Assembly: GCF_002723615.1 (NCBI RefSeq)
Contig: NZ_KZ304964.1
Span: 1-64,000 of the forward strand
From: Limimaricola cinnabarinus
GTDB taxonomy: Bacteria > Pseudomonadota > Alphaproteobacteria > Rhodobacterales > Rhodobacteraceae
DNA length: 64,000 bases
Direction: 5' to 3'
Below the pieces are notes generated by a model, which was not told where the DNA came from, made no database searches, and saw nothing but the letters and a program-made list of their open reading frames with translations. The position numbers and the translations under genes were made by a program. The stretch's first letter is position 1. Each line of letters starts with the position of its first letter. Shown one piece after another: positions 27,408 through 36,171 of this stretch.

Positions 27408-28636
27408 CCGGTATCGCGATCCTCCTCGTTTACGTGCTGGCCTTCGTGCTGGCCGCCGCCGCCGCCGGGCTGCTGCGGCGCGGCCGCGCCCGGCGCGCCG
27501 ATTTCAGCAGCCTCAAGACCGTGACCTTCGGCGACGAGAGCGCGATCCGCCCCGATCGCCTCGCCTCCATCGCCTCGGTCGTGGTGATCTTTCTGCTCTG
27601 GGGCGCCTTCACCGGCTCCAAGCTGGTGCCGCTGCACGTGTCCGGCCCTTTCGCGGGCGAGACCTCCTTCACCTACCAGTCCGAAGGCACGGGCGGGCAG
27701 CTCAGCGACGGCCGGGTGCGGATCACCGTCGGCCCGGACGGCACGCTTCCCGCCGGGGCCGAGACCTCCGACGATGTCGCCGTCGCGGTGCAGAGCGGGC
27801 GCAACAAGCTGATCCAGCTGCCGGGCGACGCGCGCGTGGTCTCTGTCAACGGCACCGAGATCGCGCCGGGCGGGGCTGTGCCGGTCGAAGACGGCACCGT
27901 GTCGATGACCTCCAAGGGCACGCTGAGCTTCGCCGCCGAAAGGGGCCTGCAGATGGAGCCGATCTGGCTGCCCTCGCCCGAAGCCGTGGTCGGCCGCTTC
28001 ATCGAGATCATGGCCAATGGCTACCAGAACTATTCGCTGTGGGAGCATATCGGCGCTTCGCTGCTGCGGGTGCTCGCGGGCTTTACCCTAGGCGCGCTGG
28101 TGGGGATTCCGCTGGGCTACGCGATGGGCCTGTCGGGCTGGTTTCGCGGATGGTTCGACCCGATCGTGGAGTTCATGCGCCCGGTGCCGCCGCTGGCGCT
28201 GATCCCGCTCGTCATCATCTGGTTCGGGATCTGGGAGACCGGCAAGGTGGTGCTGCTGTTCCTCGCCGCATTGTGGGTGATGGCCATCGCGGCGCGGGCG
28301 GGGGTGTCTGGCGTCAGGATCTCCAAGATCCACGCCGCCTATTCGCTCGGCGCGTCGAAATGGCAGATCCTGCGCCACGTGATCGTGCCCAACTCCCTGC
28401 CCGAGATCTTCACCGGGGCGCGGGTGGCGATGGGCGTGTGCTGGGGCACCGTCGTCGCCGCAGAACTGGTCGCAGCACAGATGGGCGCCGGCATGATGAT
28501 CATCGCCGCCGCGAAGTTCCAGCTGACCGACATCGTGATGATGGGCATCATCCTGATCGGCCTGATCGGCTTTGGCATCGACCTGCTGATGCGCCAGGCC
28601 GAGACCCGGCTGGTGCCCTGGAAAGGTCGCAGCTAG
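27404..28636 (+). CDS. NitT/TauT-family ABC permease with an unusual N-terminal periplasmic insertion, 410 aa
   Basis: The C-terminal 230 residues are a standard SsuC/TauC permease: LLRVLAGFTLGALVGIPLGY, FMRPVPPLALIPLVIIWFGI and the EAA loop ISKIHAAYSLGASKWQILRH. The N-terminal part is odd. A first hydrophobic segment and a second at about residues 55-70 (SVVVIFLLWGAFTGS) are followed by a soluble, beta-rich stretch of about 100 residues, with no cysteines, between helices. That makes the protein about 140 residues longer than common TauC. The insert could assist ligand delivery. It is the last gene of the operon and a bidirectional terminator follows. Confidence 0.83.
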   Translation: MTGIAILLVYVLAFVLAAAAAGLLRRGRARRADFSSLKTVTFGDESAIRPDRLASIASVVVIFLLWGAFTGSKLVPLHVSGPFAGETSFTYQSEGTGGQLSDGRVRITVGPDGTLPAGAETSDDVAVAVQSGRNKLIQLPGDARVVSVNGTEIAPGGAVPVEDGTVSMTSKGTLSFAAERGLQMEPIWLPSPEAVVGRFIEIMANGYQNYSLWEHIGASLLRVLAGFTLGALVGIPLGYAMGLSGWFRGWFDPIVEFMRPVPPLALIPLVIIWFGIWETGKVVLLFLAALWVMAIAARAGVSGVRISKIHAAYSLGASKWQILRHVIVPNSLPEIFTGARVAMGVCWGTVVAAELVAAQMGAGMMIIAAAKFQLTDIVMMGIILIGLIGFGIDLLMRQAETRLVPWKGRS

Positions 28637-29142
28637 GCCACCCGCCACCGAAATGTGCGAAGGCCCGCGCGTAACACGAGCGGGCCTTCGCACATTTGCG
28701 AGGGGGCGCGGTTCGATGCCAGCCTGCGCCTTGCCTCAGCGACGCGATACCTGCGCGGCGGACGCGCCTTGCGCTGTTCCTCGACGCTGATCACGCCGTC
28801 GCCGTTCTCGTCAGCCGCGTCGAACCGTTCGGCCTCGCGCTTCAGCATATCGGCGCGCGAGACGGGCTCGGATGTGCCTTGGCGCTCGGGCGCCGGGCGC
28901 TGATCACGTCCCTGCCCCCGCGCGTCGTTCGGGCGGCCTTCGGGCCGGGCCTCTTCGGGCGTCATCTGGCCATCATGGTTCTTGTCGGCGGCATCGAACC
29001 GCTCGCCCGCCATCTTGAGCGCCTCGGCACGCGACAGTGGCTTCATCTCGCGCGGCGGCGGCTGCGCGAAGGCCGCGCTGGCGGCCATGCCCGTCAGGGT
29101 GGCGATTGTGGCGATGATGCCGATCTTGCTTGCGAATTTCAT
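28633..29142 (-). CDS. EF-hand domain protein, probably periplasmic, 169 aa
   Basis: A signal peptide (MKFASKIGIIATIATLTG up to AFAQ) is followed by two EF-hand loops, FDAADKNHDGQMTPEEA (about residues 47-63) and FDAADENGDGVISVEEQ (about 108-124), each with the DxNxDG pattern that binds calcium. The linker is Arg/Pro-rich. The ATG at 29142 is selected by AAGGACGACGAGA upstream. The last 15-20 residues are encoded by the strong hairpin at 28651-28697, and the stop codon overlaps the convergent permease stop, so the natural end of the gene may have been altered. It belongs to neither neighbouring operon by strand. Confidence 0.72.
   Translation of the reverse strand: MKFASKIGIIATIATLTGMAASAAFAQPPPREMKPLSRAEALKMAGERFDAADKNHDGQMTPEEARPEGRPNDARGQGRDQRPAPERQGTSEPVSRADMLKREAERFDAADENGDGVISVEEQRKARPPRRYRVAEARRRLASNRAPSQMCEGPLVLRAGLRTFRWRVA
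28651..28697. terminator. Perfect 18-bp hairpin, bidirectional terminator between convergent genes
   Basis: AAATGTGCGAAGGCCCGC (28651-28668) pairs perfectly with 28680-28697, with an 11-base loop. The arms end in AAA on one side and TTT on the other. It lies between convergent transcription units: the TauT-like permease ends at 28636, and the EF-hand gene reads in from the right. This placement is ideal for a terminator acting in both directions. Confidence 0.75.
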
Positions 29143-29414
29143 TCTCGTCGTCCTTGCGAATGGAACGTCCACCCCCGGTCTTCGCGGCGCTGCGCCGCGC
29201 CGGGATTGCCCCTCGGATGGCGCAGTTCGGGCGCGGAAAACAGCACGGTATTGTCGCGAGATGTATGCGCCGCGACATCGCGCCCATGGCCCGATCCGCG
29301 TGGCGCGCGCCGCTCATCCCCCTGCCGGACAAGGCGCGAAGCCCCGGCGCGGAGTGCGGTCGAACGAGGCGTTCAGCCCCTGCGCCGGATACAATTGAGA
29401 TGCCCCTCACCGCC
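29143..29414. other. Short intergenic stretch
   Basis: This holds the EF-hand ribosome binding site and probable promoter at its left end. The remainder shows no protein-like frame in the expected orientation and no hairpin before the convergent LysR stop. Confidence 0.4.
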
Positions 29415-30308
29415 CTATCCGCCGACCAATTCGGTCCAGACCGCCTCCTCGGAGCTGCTTTTGGACCCGGCGAGCCGCATCGCGGTGATCGCCAGATCGC
29501 AGCTTGGCAGATCGTCCGAAAAATCGATCAGCCCGCCATCGGCGATCCGGTCGCGGGCGAGGCTTTCGGGGATCCAGGCGGTGCCGATGCCGACCTGCGC
29601 CATTTCCTGCGCCGCCAGCGTCAGCGCCGTTTCCACACGCTGCACCGCCTGCAGCGGCGGCGGCAGCTTTGGCAGGATCAGCAGGTTCATCACCTGCCCC
29701 AGAAACACCGCGTCGGGGTAGGAGACGATCGGCAAGAGCCCCATCGCCCGGTCGCGCAGATGATCCGCCCGCCGCGCCGCCGCATGAACCGGGATCAGCC
29801 GGTCCTGTCCGAGCTCGAACGTCTCGAGGTAGTCGGCCTCGACCTCGGGCGCGATCCCCTCGATCCGGTAGACCAGCGCGATATCGGCCTTGCGCGCGAG
29901 AAGCTGGCCGTAGCAGTCGTCGAAATTGGCCGAGCGCAGGCGGATCGTGATCGAGGCGTCGCGTGCCAGCACGCCCTGCAGCAGCCGCGGCGTGCGCGAG
30001 GTGGTCAGCGCGTGCTGGCTGGCCAGCACCACGTGGCTGTCAGCTATCTGGCTGCCGCTGCGCAGATCGGCGACTAGCTGGCGCAGCGTGCGGATGATCT
30101 GAAGAATTCGGTCGCGCTGTGCCTCGGTGGTGCGTTGCAGCTGCACCGGCTTGCGGCTGCGGTCGAACAACTCGACCCCGACATGGTCCTCGATCTGCCG
30201 GATGCGGCGAGAAAAGGCAGATTGCGTTAAAAGGCGGCGTTCGGCGGCCTCCGAGAAGGATCCGGTCTCCGCCACGGCGATCAGATCTTCCAACCATTCC
30301 AAGCGCAT
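29415..30308 (-). CDS. LysR-family regulator of the sulfonate operon, 297 aa
   Basis: Residues 1-60 form the winged helix-turn-helix (MRLEWLEDLIAVAETGSFSE, AERRLLTQSAFSRRIRQIE), and residues 90-290 a LysR effector domain. The ATG at 30308 is preferred because GGGGGACCCTTGC precedes it; longer in-frame starts lack such a site. It diverges from the cuyA-like gene with 117 bp between starts and an inverted repeat in between. Control of cysteate/sulfonate catabolic genes by a divergent LysR regulator is common. I infer that a sulfonate or intermediate is the coinducer. Confidence 0.85.
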   Translation of the reverse strand: MRLEWLEDLIAVAETGSFSEAAERRLLTQSAFSRRIRQIEDHVGVELFDRSRKPVQLQRTTEAQRDRILQIIRTLRQLVADLRSGSQIADSHVVLASQHALTTSRTPRLLQGVLARDASITIRLRSANFDDCYGQLLARKADIALVYRIEGIAPEVEADYLETFELGQDRLIPVHAAARRADHLRDRAMGLLPIVSYPDAVFLGQVMNLLILPKLPPPLQAVQRVETALTLAAQEMAQVGIGTAWIPESLARDRIADGGLIDFSDDLPSCDLAITAMRLAGSKSSSEEAVWTELVGG

Positions 30309-30346
30309 GCAAGGGTCCCCCCTAAGTTGCACATCATGCATATTAT

Positions 30347-30363
30347 AATGCGGATTTCGCATT
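30347..30363. promoter_or_regulatory. Inverted repeat in the LysR/cuyA divergent promoter
   Basis: AATGCG (30347-30352) and CGCATT (30358-30363) flank GATTT. Additional TGCAT elements are at 30337 and near 30364, and an AT-rich TATTATAAT block at 30341-30349 may serve as a -10 element. The location midway between divergent regulator and structural gene fits a LysR binding site with a neighbouring activation site. Confidence 0.5.
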
Positions 30364-30425
30364 TGCATAGCGGATTTTGAAGGCGCAACATCCATTTAAC
30401 GAATTTTTCAGAACGGGAGCGTCTC

Positions 30426-31451
30426 ATGCATCTGGCCCGGTTTCCCCGCGTCCATCTCGCCCACCTGCCCACCCCGCTGGAGCGGCTCGACCGCCTGAGC
30501 GCCGAGCTCGGCGGACCCGAGATCTGGATCAAGCGCGACGACTGCACCGGCCTGTCGAGCGGCGGCAACAAGACCCGCAAGCTCGAATTCCTGATGGCCG
30601 AGGCGCAGGCCATGGGCGCCGAGATGGTGATGACCCAAGGCGCCACCCAGTCGAACCACGCGCGCCAGACGGCGGCCTTCGCCTCCAAGCTCGGGATGCG
30701 CTGCCACCTGCTGCTCGAGGACCGCACCGGCTCCAAGGACCACAACTACAACCGCAACGGCAACGTGCTGCTCGACCATCTGCACGGCGCCACCACCGAG
30801 ACCCGCGGCCCCGATCTCGACATGCATGCCGAGATGGAAGCGGTGGCCGAGAATTTCCGCAAGGACGGCGCCAAGGTCTACACCATCCCCGGCGGCGGCT
30901 CGAACGCCACCGGCGCGCTCGGCTATGTCAACTGCGCCTTCGAGCTGGTGGGCCAGGCCAATGACGCCGGCATGGTGATCGACCACATCGTCACCGCCAC
31001 CGGCTCCGCCGGCACCCAGGCCGGGCTGATCACCGGGCTCAAGGCGATCAACGCGCAGATCCCGCTTCTGGGCATCGGCGTGCGTGCGCCGCGGGAAAAG
31101 CAGGAGGAGAACGTCTACAAGCTGGCCCGCCTGACCGCCGAAAAGCTCGGCTGCGAGGGCATCGTCGCTCGCGAGGACGTCGTCGCCAATTGCGACTATG
31201 TCGGCGAAGGCTACGGCATCCCGCGCGAGGACACGATCGAGGCGATCCGCATGTTCGCCGAGCTCGAAGGCATCCTGCTCGACCCGGTCTATTCCGGCAA
31301 GGGCGCGGCCGGGCTGATCGACCAGATCCGCAAGGGCCGCTTCAAGAAGGGCGAGCGGGTGGTGTTCCTGCACACCGGCGGGGCGGCGGCGCTGTTCGGC
31401 TACGACGCGGTGTTCGAGCGCGCCCCCGGCGACAAGATGGCGGCGGAGTAA
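30426..31451 (+). CDS. cuyA: L-cysteate sulfo-lyase (CuyA) / D-cysteine desulfhydrase family, 341 aa
   Basis: It opens [20 protein letters not shown] and carries the PLP-binding lysine in [12 protein letters not shown] (Lys49 by position), then [14 protein letters not shown] and the phosphate loop [11 protein letters not shown]. These match the CuyA branch of the PLP-fold ACC-deaminase/D-cysteine desulfhydrase family known from Ruegeria and Paracoccus. CuyA cleaves L-cysteate to pyruvate, ammonium and sulfite. Neighbours strongly support the sulfonate role: tauABC, an HpsN-type dehydrogenase and a sulfate/sulfite exporter are in the same operon. D-cysteine desulfhydrase is the main alternative. 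The next gene starts four bases after its stop. Confidence 0.85.
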   Translation: MHLARFPRVHLAHLPTPLERLDRLSAELGGPEIWIKRDDCTGLSSGGNKTRKLEFLMAEAQAMGAEMVMTQGATQSNHARQTAAFASKLGMRCHLLLEDRTGSKDHNYNRNGNVLLDHLHGATTETRGPDLDMHAEMEAVAENFRKDGAKVYTIPGGGSNATGALGYVNCAFELVGQANDAGMVIDHIVTATGSAGTQAGLITGLKAINAQIPLLGIGVRAPREKQEENVYKLARLTAEKLGCEGIVAREDVVANCDYVGEGYGIPREDTIEAIRMFAELEGILLDPVYSGKGAAGLIDQIRKGRFKKGERVVFLHTGGAAALFGYDAVFERAPGDKMAAE

Positions 31452-31455
31452 ACCC

Positions 31456-32667
31456 ATGGCCGAGACGCGTTTCACCGGCAGCTTCACCCAGCAGGAGCCG
31501 ATCCCGGAGGAGGGCATCTCGGCGGCGCTGGAGCTGCTTCGCACGGGGCGGCTGCACCGCTACAACACCATGCCGGGCGAGACGTCGCTCGCCGCCCGGC
31601 TGGAGGCGGCCTATGCCGCGTGGCAGGGCGCGCGCTACTGTCTCGCGCTGGCCTCGGGCGGGCAGGCGATGCAGATCGCGCTGCGCGCCTGCGGCGTGCG
31701 GCCCGGCGACAAGGTTCTCTCGAACGCCTTCACCCTCGCCCCCGTGCCCGGCGCCGTGGCCGCCGTGGGTGCCGAGACGGTGCTGGTCGAGATCACCGAG
31801 GATCTGGTGATCGACCTCGACGATCTCGCCGTCAAGGCCCGAGCTTCCGGCGCGCGGCATCTCTTGTTGTCGAACATGCGCGGCCATCTGTGCGACATGG
31901 ATCGGCTGATGCGGGTTGCCGAAGGCTGCGGCCTCACCGTGATCGAGGATTGCGCCCACACCATGGGGGCCAAGTGGAACGGCCGCCGCTCGGGCAATTT
32001 CGGCGCCATGGGCTGCTTCAGCACCCAGACCTACAAGCACATGAATTCCGGCGAAGGCGGGTTTCTCACCACCGACGACCCCGAGCTGATGGCCCGCGCG
32101 ATCATCATGTCGGGCTCCTACATGCTCTACGAGCGCCACGGTGCCGCGCCGCCGCCCGAGGTGTTCGAGAGGATCCGGCTGGAGACGCCGAACATGTCGG
32201 CGCGGATGGACAATCTGCGCGCCGCGATCCTGCTGCCGCAGCTCGACCGGCTCGACGATGCCATCGCCCGCTGGAACGCGCTGCACGACCGGATGGCCGA
32301 GCGGCTCGCCGCCCTGCCCGGCGTGGCGCTGCCAGAGCGGCCCGCGCCCGAGTTCCATGTCGGCTCCTCGATCCAGTTCCGCCTGCCGGGGCTGGGGGCG
32401 GAAGGGGCGCGGCAGTTACTGTCCGAGACGGCGGCGCGCGGGGTCGAGCTGAAATGGTTCGGCGCGGACGAGCCCATGGGCTTCACCTCGAACCACGCGA
32501 GCTGGCGCTACCTGCGCGCGCAATCCCTGCCCCGTACCGACGCGATCCTCGCGGAGCTGTTCGACATGCGGTTGCCGCTGACCTTCGCCCCGTCCGATTG
32601 CGACGCGATCGCCCAGCATCTCGGCGCGGCCCTCGCAGCGCTGCGCAGCCCGGAGGGCGCGGCATGA
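31456..32667 (+). CDS. DegT/DnrJ/EryC1-family PLP aminotransferase, 403 aa
   Basis: Family features are VIEDCAHTMGAKWNG with the PLP-binding Asp165 and FSTQTYKHMNSGEGGFLTT with the Schiff-base Lys194. Substrate loops in the middle (NMSARMDNLRAAIL) are also conserved. The length is close to the family norm. Most members act on sugars, but the position between a cysteate lyase and an amino-acid racemase in a sulfonate operon points to an amino or keto sulfonate substrate, for example interconversion of cysteate and sulfopyruvate. That is inference; no known sulfonate transaminase is of this family to my knowledge. It is coupled to the next gene by an ATGA overlap. Confidence 0.8.
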   Translation: MAETRFTGSFTQQEPIPEEGISAALELLRTGRLHRYNTMPGETSLAARLEAAYAAWQGARYCLALASGGQAMQIALRACGVRPGDKVLSNAFTLAPVPGAVAAVGAETVLVEITEDLVIDLDDLAVKARASGARHLLLSNMRGHLCDMDRLMRVAEGCGLTVIEDCAHTMGAKWNGRRSGNFGAMGCFSTQTYKHMNSGEGGFLTTDDPELMARAIIMSGSYMLYERHGAAPPPEVFERIRLETPNMSARMDNLRAAILLPQLDRLDDAIARWNALHDRMAERLAALPGVALPERPAPEFHVGSSIQFRLPGLGAEGARQLLSETAARGVELKWFGADEPMGFTSNHASWRYLRAQSLPRTDAILAELFDMRLPLTFAPSDCDAIAQHLGAALAALRSPEGAA

Positions 32668-33383
32668 GCCCGAAGCGGATCGGCATATTGGGGGGCATGG
32701 GGCCCGAGGCGACGGTGCTGCTGATGCAGAGACTGATCGCCGCGACACCGGCGCGCGACGACGCGGACCACATCCCGCTTCTCGTCGACATGAACCCGCA
32801 GGTGCCCTCGCGCATCGCCCGGCTGATCGAGGGACGCGGCGAAGATCCCGGCCCGGTGCTCGCCGCGATGGCGCGCGGGCTGGAGGCGGGCGGCGCGACC
32901 GCCCTGGCCATGCCCTGCAACACCGCGCATCACTACGCGCCGGAGATCCGCGCCGCCGTCTCGGTCCCCTTCATCGACATGATCGCCCTCTCGGTCGGTC
33001 ACGCGGCGCGGCTGGCCGGGCCAAGCGGCAAGGTGGGGCTTCTGGGTTCGCCCGCGCTGCGCCGGATCGGGATCTTCGACCGCGCTTGCGCCGAGGCCGG
33101 GCTGATCCTGCTGCACCCGGCGGACGAGGAGGCGCTCCTGGCCGCGATCCGCGCGATCAAGGCGCACGGTCCGGACGAGGAGAGCCGGGCGGCGCTGCAC
33201 GCAGCCTCGGCCGACCTCGCGGAACGTGGGGCCGCGCTGCAGCTTGTCGCCTGCACCGAGTTTTCGCTCATCGCCGAGGCGCTCGTGCCCGGGGCCGAAG
33301 GCATCGATACGCTCGACCGCCTGGTTGATGGCATCCGCGCCGCCGCGACGGGAGCGCGAAACAAGGCCGAAACCGCGGCCTGA
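32664..33383 (+). CDS. Aspartate/glutamate racemase family protein, 239 aa
   Basis: The sequence opens MSPKRIGILGGMGPEATVLL, with the two catalytic cysteines in MPCNTAHHY (Cys85) and VACTEFSLI (Cys197), as in PLP-independent Asp/Glu racemases. Both are intact. The enzyme inverts the alpha carbon of an acidic amino acid by two-base catalysis. Cysteate is a sulfonate analogue of aspartate, so a D/L-cysteate racemase that feeds the L-specific CuyA two genes upstream is an attractive reading. It overlaps the aminotransferase by four bases and precedes tauA. Confidence 0.82.
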   Translation: MSPKRIGILGGMGPEATVLLMQRLIAATPARDDADHIPLLVDMNPQVPSRIARLIEGRGEDPGPVLAAMARGLEAGGATALAMPCNTAHHYAPEIRAAVSVPFIDMIALSVGHAARLAGPSGKVGLLGSPALRRIGIFDRACAEAGLILLHPADEEALLAAIRAIKAHGPDEESRAALHAASADLAERGAALQLVACTEFSLIAEALVPGAEGIDTLDRLVDGIRAAATGARNKAETAA

Positions 33384-33438
33384 CACCCATGCAGAACGGC
33401 GCGGGACAGCGTCGATGCATCCAACAGAGGAGTAGACC

Positions 33439-34422
33439 ATGAAGAAGACGATGCGCGTGGCGCTTGCACTCACCACCAGTCTCACCGCCGGATCGGCGCT
33501 GGCCGAGACGGTCACCATCGGCCATTTCGGCAACCCCACCCCGATGCAGGTCGCCCGCGCGGAAGGTAAGTTCGAAGAGGCCACCGGTTGGGACATCGAA
33601 TGGCGCAAGTTCGCCTCCGGCTCCGAGGTGATCGCCGCCATGGCCTCGGGCGACATCAAGCTCGCCGAACTCGGTTCCTCGCCCCTGGCCATCGCCACCA
33701 GCCAGGGTGTCGATCTCGAGATGTTCATGCTGGCGCAGGTGCTGGGCTCGGCCGAGAGCCTGATCGCCCGCGACGGTAGCGAGATCGAGACGCTTGAGGA
33801 TCTCTCGGGCAAGCGGGTCGCGGTGCCGGTCGGCTCGACCGCGCATTTCTCGCTGATGGGCGCGCTCGATCACGCCGGGGTCGAAGCCTCGGATCTGACG
33901 CTTCTCAACATGCCGCCCGACCAGATCGCCGCCGCTTGGGAGCAGGGCGCGATCGACGCGGCCTTTATCTGGCAGCCCGTGCAGAACCAGATCGCCGAGA
34001 CCGGCACCCGGCTTGCCACCTCGGCCGATACCGCCGAATGGGGCTATCCGACCTTCGACGGCTGGGTGGTGAACGCCGCGTTCGCCGCCGAGAACGCCGA
34101 GGCCGTGACCGCCTTCGCCAAGACCATGGACGAGGCCAACGCCGCCTATCTCGCCGATCCCGCCGCCTGGACGCCCGAAAGCGAGCCGGTGCAGACCATC
34201 GCCGCCGAGACCGGCGCCGATGCCGCGCAGATCCCCACCATCCTCGAAGGCTTCACCTTCGTGCCGCTCTCCGAGCAGCTGGGCGAGACCTGGCTCGGCG
34301 GCGCGCCCGAGACGATGCGTTCGACCGCGCAGTTCCTCAAGGATGCGGGCCGCATCGACCGGGTGGCCGAGGATTACTCGGGTTTCGTCAATACCGAGAT
34401 CGGCACCGCCGCCACGCAATGA
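33439..34422 (+). CDS. tauA: Taurine ABC transporter binding protein (TauA-like), 327 aa
   Basis: A signal peptide ([18 protein letters not shown] up to ALA) is followed by a TauA-type fold: [60 protein letters not shown] and [17 protein letters not shown] align by eye with E. coli TauA. A GAGGAG site precedes the ATG. It binds a small aliphatic sulfonate in the periplasm. In this operon the ligand could be taurine, cysteate, DHPS or cysteinolic acid. A GC hairpin follows before tauB. Confidence 0.87.
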   Translation: MKKTMRVALALTTSLTAGSALAETVTIGHFGNPTPMQVARAEGKFEEATGWDIEWRKFASGSEVIAAMASGDIKLAELGSSPLAIATSQGVDLEMFMLAQVLGSAESLIARDGSEIETLEDLSGKRVAVPVGSTAHFSLMGALDHAGVEASDLTLLNMPPDQIAAAWEQGAIDAAFIWQPVQNQIAETGTRLATSADTAEWGYPTFDGWVVNAAFAAENAEAVTAFAKTMDEANAAYLADPAAWTPESEPVQTIAAETGADAAQIPTILEGFTFVPLSEQLGETWLGGAPETMRSTAQFLKDAGRIDRVAEDYSGFVNTEIGTAATQ

Positions 34423-34433
34423 CGCCCCGCCTT

Positions 34434-34454
34434 CCGGCCCCCGCGCGGGGCCGG
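34434..34454 (+). promoter_or_regulatory. Intercistronic hairpin after tauA
   Basis: CCGGCCCC (34434-34441) pairs with GGGGCCGG (34447-34454) around CGCGC, 11 bases past the tauA stop. There is no T-run. It resembles the hairpins after the two other binding-protein genes in the window and probably tunes relative expression of the transporter subunits. Confidence 0.55.
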
Positions 34455-34484
34455 GACGCTCAGACCCCGACGAGGAGTGGTCCA

Positions 34485-35273
34485 ATGGGACTCAACATCA
34501 ATTCCGCCTCCGTGGTGTTTCCCGCGGCCGAGGGAAGGCCGCCGGTCGAGGCGCTGCGCGGCATCGACCTGGCCATCGCCGAGGGCGATTTCGTGGTGGC
34601 GCTCGGCGCCTCCGGCTGCGGCAAATCCACGCTTCTGAACCTGATCGCGGGCTTTCTCGCCCCCAGCTCGGGCGAGATCCTGCTCGACGGCAACCCGGTC
34701 ACCGGGCCGGGCGCCGACCGCTCGGTCGTGTTCCAGAAACACGCTCTGCTGCCTTGGCTCAACGTGATCGAGAACGTCGCCTTCGGGCTCAAGATGCAGG
34801 GCGTGGCCGAGGCCAAGCGCCGCGCCGTCGCCGAAGAGTTCGTGAAGCTTCTGGGTCTCGACGGCTTCCAGAAATCCCCGGTCTACCGGCTTTCGGGCGG
34901 CATGCAGCAGCGCGTCGGCATCGCCCGCGCGCTGACCTGCGACCCCAAGGTGCTCTTGATGGACGAGCCCTTGGGCGCGCTTGATGCGCTGACCCGCGAA
35001 AAGGCACAGGAGCTGATCCTCAGGATCTGGAACGATACCGGCAAGTCGGTCTTCTTCATTACCCACAGCGTCGAGGAGGCGCTGTTCATGGGGACCAAGC
35101 TGATCGTGATGTCGCCCCGCCCGGGCCGCATCTCGCACCGCTTCGACCTGCCGTTTTCGCGCCGCGTGCTCGCGGGCGAGCCGGCGCGGCAGGTCAAGGC
35201 CTCCCCCGAATTCATCCGGCTGCGCGAGGAGGTGCTCGGCATCATCTTCGCCGACGAGGAGGAAGCGGCATGA
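34485..35273 (+). CDS. tauB: Taurine/sulfonate ABC transporter ATPase (TauB-like), 262 aa
   Basis: Walker [10 protein letters not shown] (about residues 42-50), signature [14 protein letters not shown], Walker [16 protein letters not shown] and switch [13 protein letters not shown] are all present, with the [16 protein letters not shown] tail of the TauB/SsuB group. The start at 34485 follows GAGGAGTGG. It powers sulfonate import with TauA and TauC. The stop overlaps the permease start by four bases. Confidence 0.9.
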   Translation: MGLNINSASVVFPAAEGRPPVEALRGIDLAIAEGDFVVALGASGCGKSTLLNLIAGFLAPSSGEILLDGNPVTGPGADRSVVFQKHALLPWLNVIENVAFGLKMQGVAEAKRRAVAEEFVKLLGLDGFQKSPVYRLSGGMQQRVGIARALTCDPKVLLMDEPLGALDALTREKAQELILRIWNDTGKSVFFITHSVEEALFMGTKLIVMSPRPGRISHRFDLPFSRRVLAGEPARQVKASPEFIRLREEVLGIIFADEEEAA

Positions 35274-36163
35274 TCGAGACCGTGAAACACCGCCCCCACG
35301 TCGCCGAAAAGGCCCGCATCAACCCGCGCAGCGGCGTCTTCGCCTGGCTCGCGCGCAGCCGTCCCACCAAGCCCGGCGAAACCTATGGCGTGCCGGGTCA
35401 AGGCGACACGATGTGGCTTTCGGTGGCCTCCATCCTGTTTTTGCTCTTCGTCTGGTGGGCGGTGACCGCTCTGGGGCTGGTCAAGCCGCTCTTCGTGCCG
35501 AGCCCGCAGGCTATCGTCGCCAAGTTCGTCGATGTCTGGCAGAACGGCTTCACCAACACCTCCTTCCTCGAACATGCCGCGGTCTCGACCGCCCGCGTCT
35601 TCGGCGCCTTCCTTCTGGCCTGCGCAATCGGCATTCCGCTCGGCCTCGCCATGGGGATGAGCCCGGTGATGCGCGGGCTGTTCGATCCGCCGATCGAGTT
35701 CTACCGCCCGATCCCGCCGCTGGCCTACCTGCCGCTGATGATCATCTGGTTCGGCATCGGCGAGACCTCCAAGGTGCTGCTGATCTTCCTGTCGGTCTTC
35801 GCGCCCGTGGCGCTTGGCGCCCGCGCCGGCGTCCGCTCCGCCGCGATCGAGCAGATCCACGCCGCCTACAGCTTCGGTGCCTCGCGCTGGCAGGTGCTGC
35901 GCCACGTGATCCTGCCCTCGGCCCTGCCCGAGATCCTGACCGCGATGCGCATCGGCGTCGGCTTCGGCTGGACCACGCTGGTCGCCGCCGAGATGGTCGC
36001 CGCGACAAAGGGGCTTGGCTACATGGTGCTCTCGGCCAGCCAGTTCCTGCAGACCCCCACCGTCATCATGGGGATCATCGTGATCGCCGCGATCGCCTAT
36101 GCCTTCGACCTGCTGATGCGCTGGATCGAACGCAAGGTCGTCCCCTGGAAAGGCAAGATGTGA
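35270..36163 (+). CDS. tauC: Taurine/sulfonate ABC transporter permease (TauC-like), 297 aa
   Basis: Six hydrophobic segments are seen. Conserved TauC sequence includes [20 protein letters not shown] and the EAA-type loop [20 protein letters not shown], with the carboxy-terminal [12 protein letters not shown]. The first 45 residues are cytoplasmic and basic. The size is standard, unlike the longer permease in the neighbouring operon. It completes the TauABC importer and is followed after 8 bp by the HpsN/HisD-type gene. Confidence 0.9.
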   Translation: MIETVKHRPHVAEKARINPRSGVFAWLARSRPTKPGETYGVPGQGDTMWLSVASILFLLFVWWAVTALGLVKPLFVPSPQAIVAKFVDVWQNGFTNTSFLEHAAVSTARVFGAFLLACAIGIPLGLAMGMSPVMRGLFDPPIEFYRPIPPLAYLPLMIIWFGIGETSKVLLIFLSVFAPVALGARAGVRSAAIEQIHAAYSFGASRWQVLRHVILPSALPEILTAMRIGVGFGWTTLVAAEMVAATKGLGYMVLSASQFLQTPTVIMGIIVIAAIAYAFDLLMRWIERKVVPWKGKM

Positions 36164-36171
36164 GAGACGAC

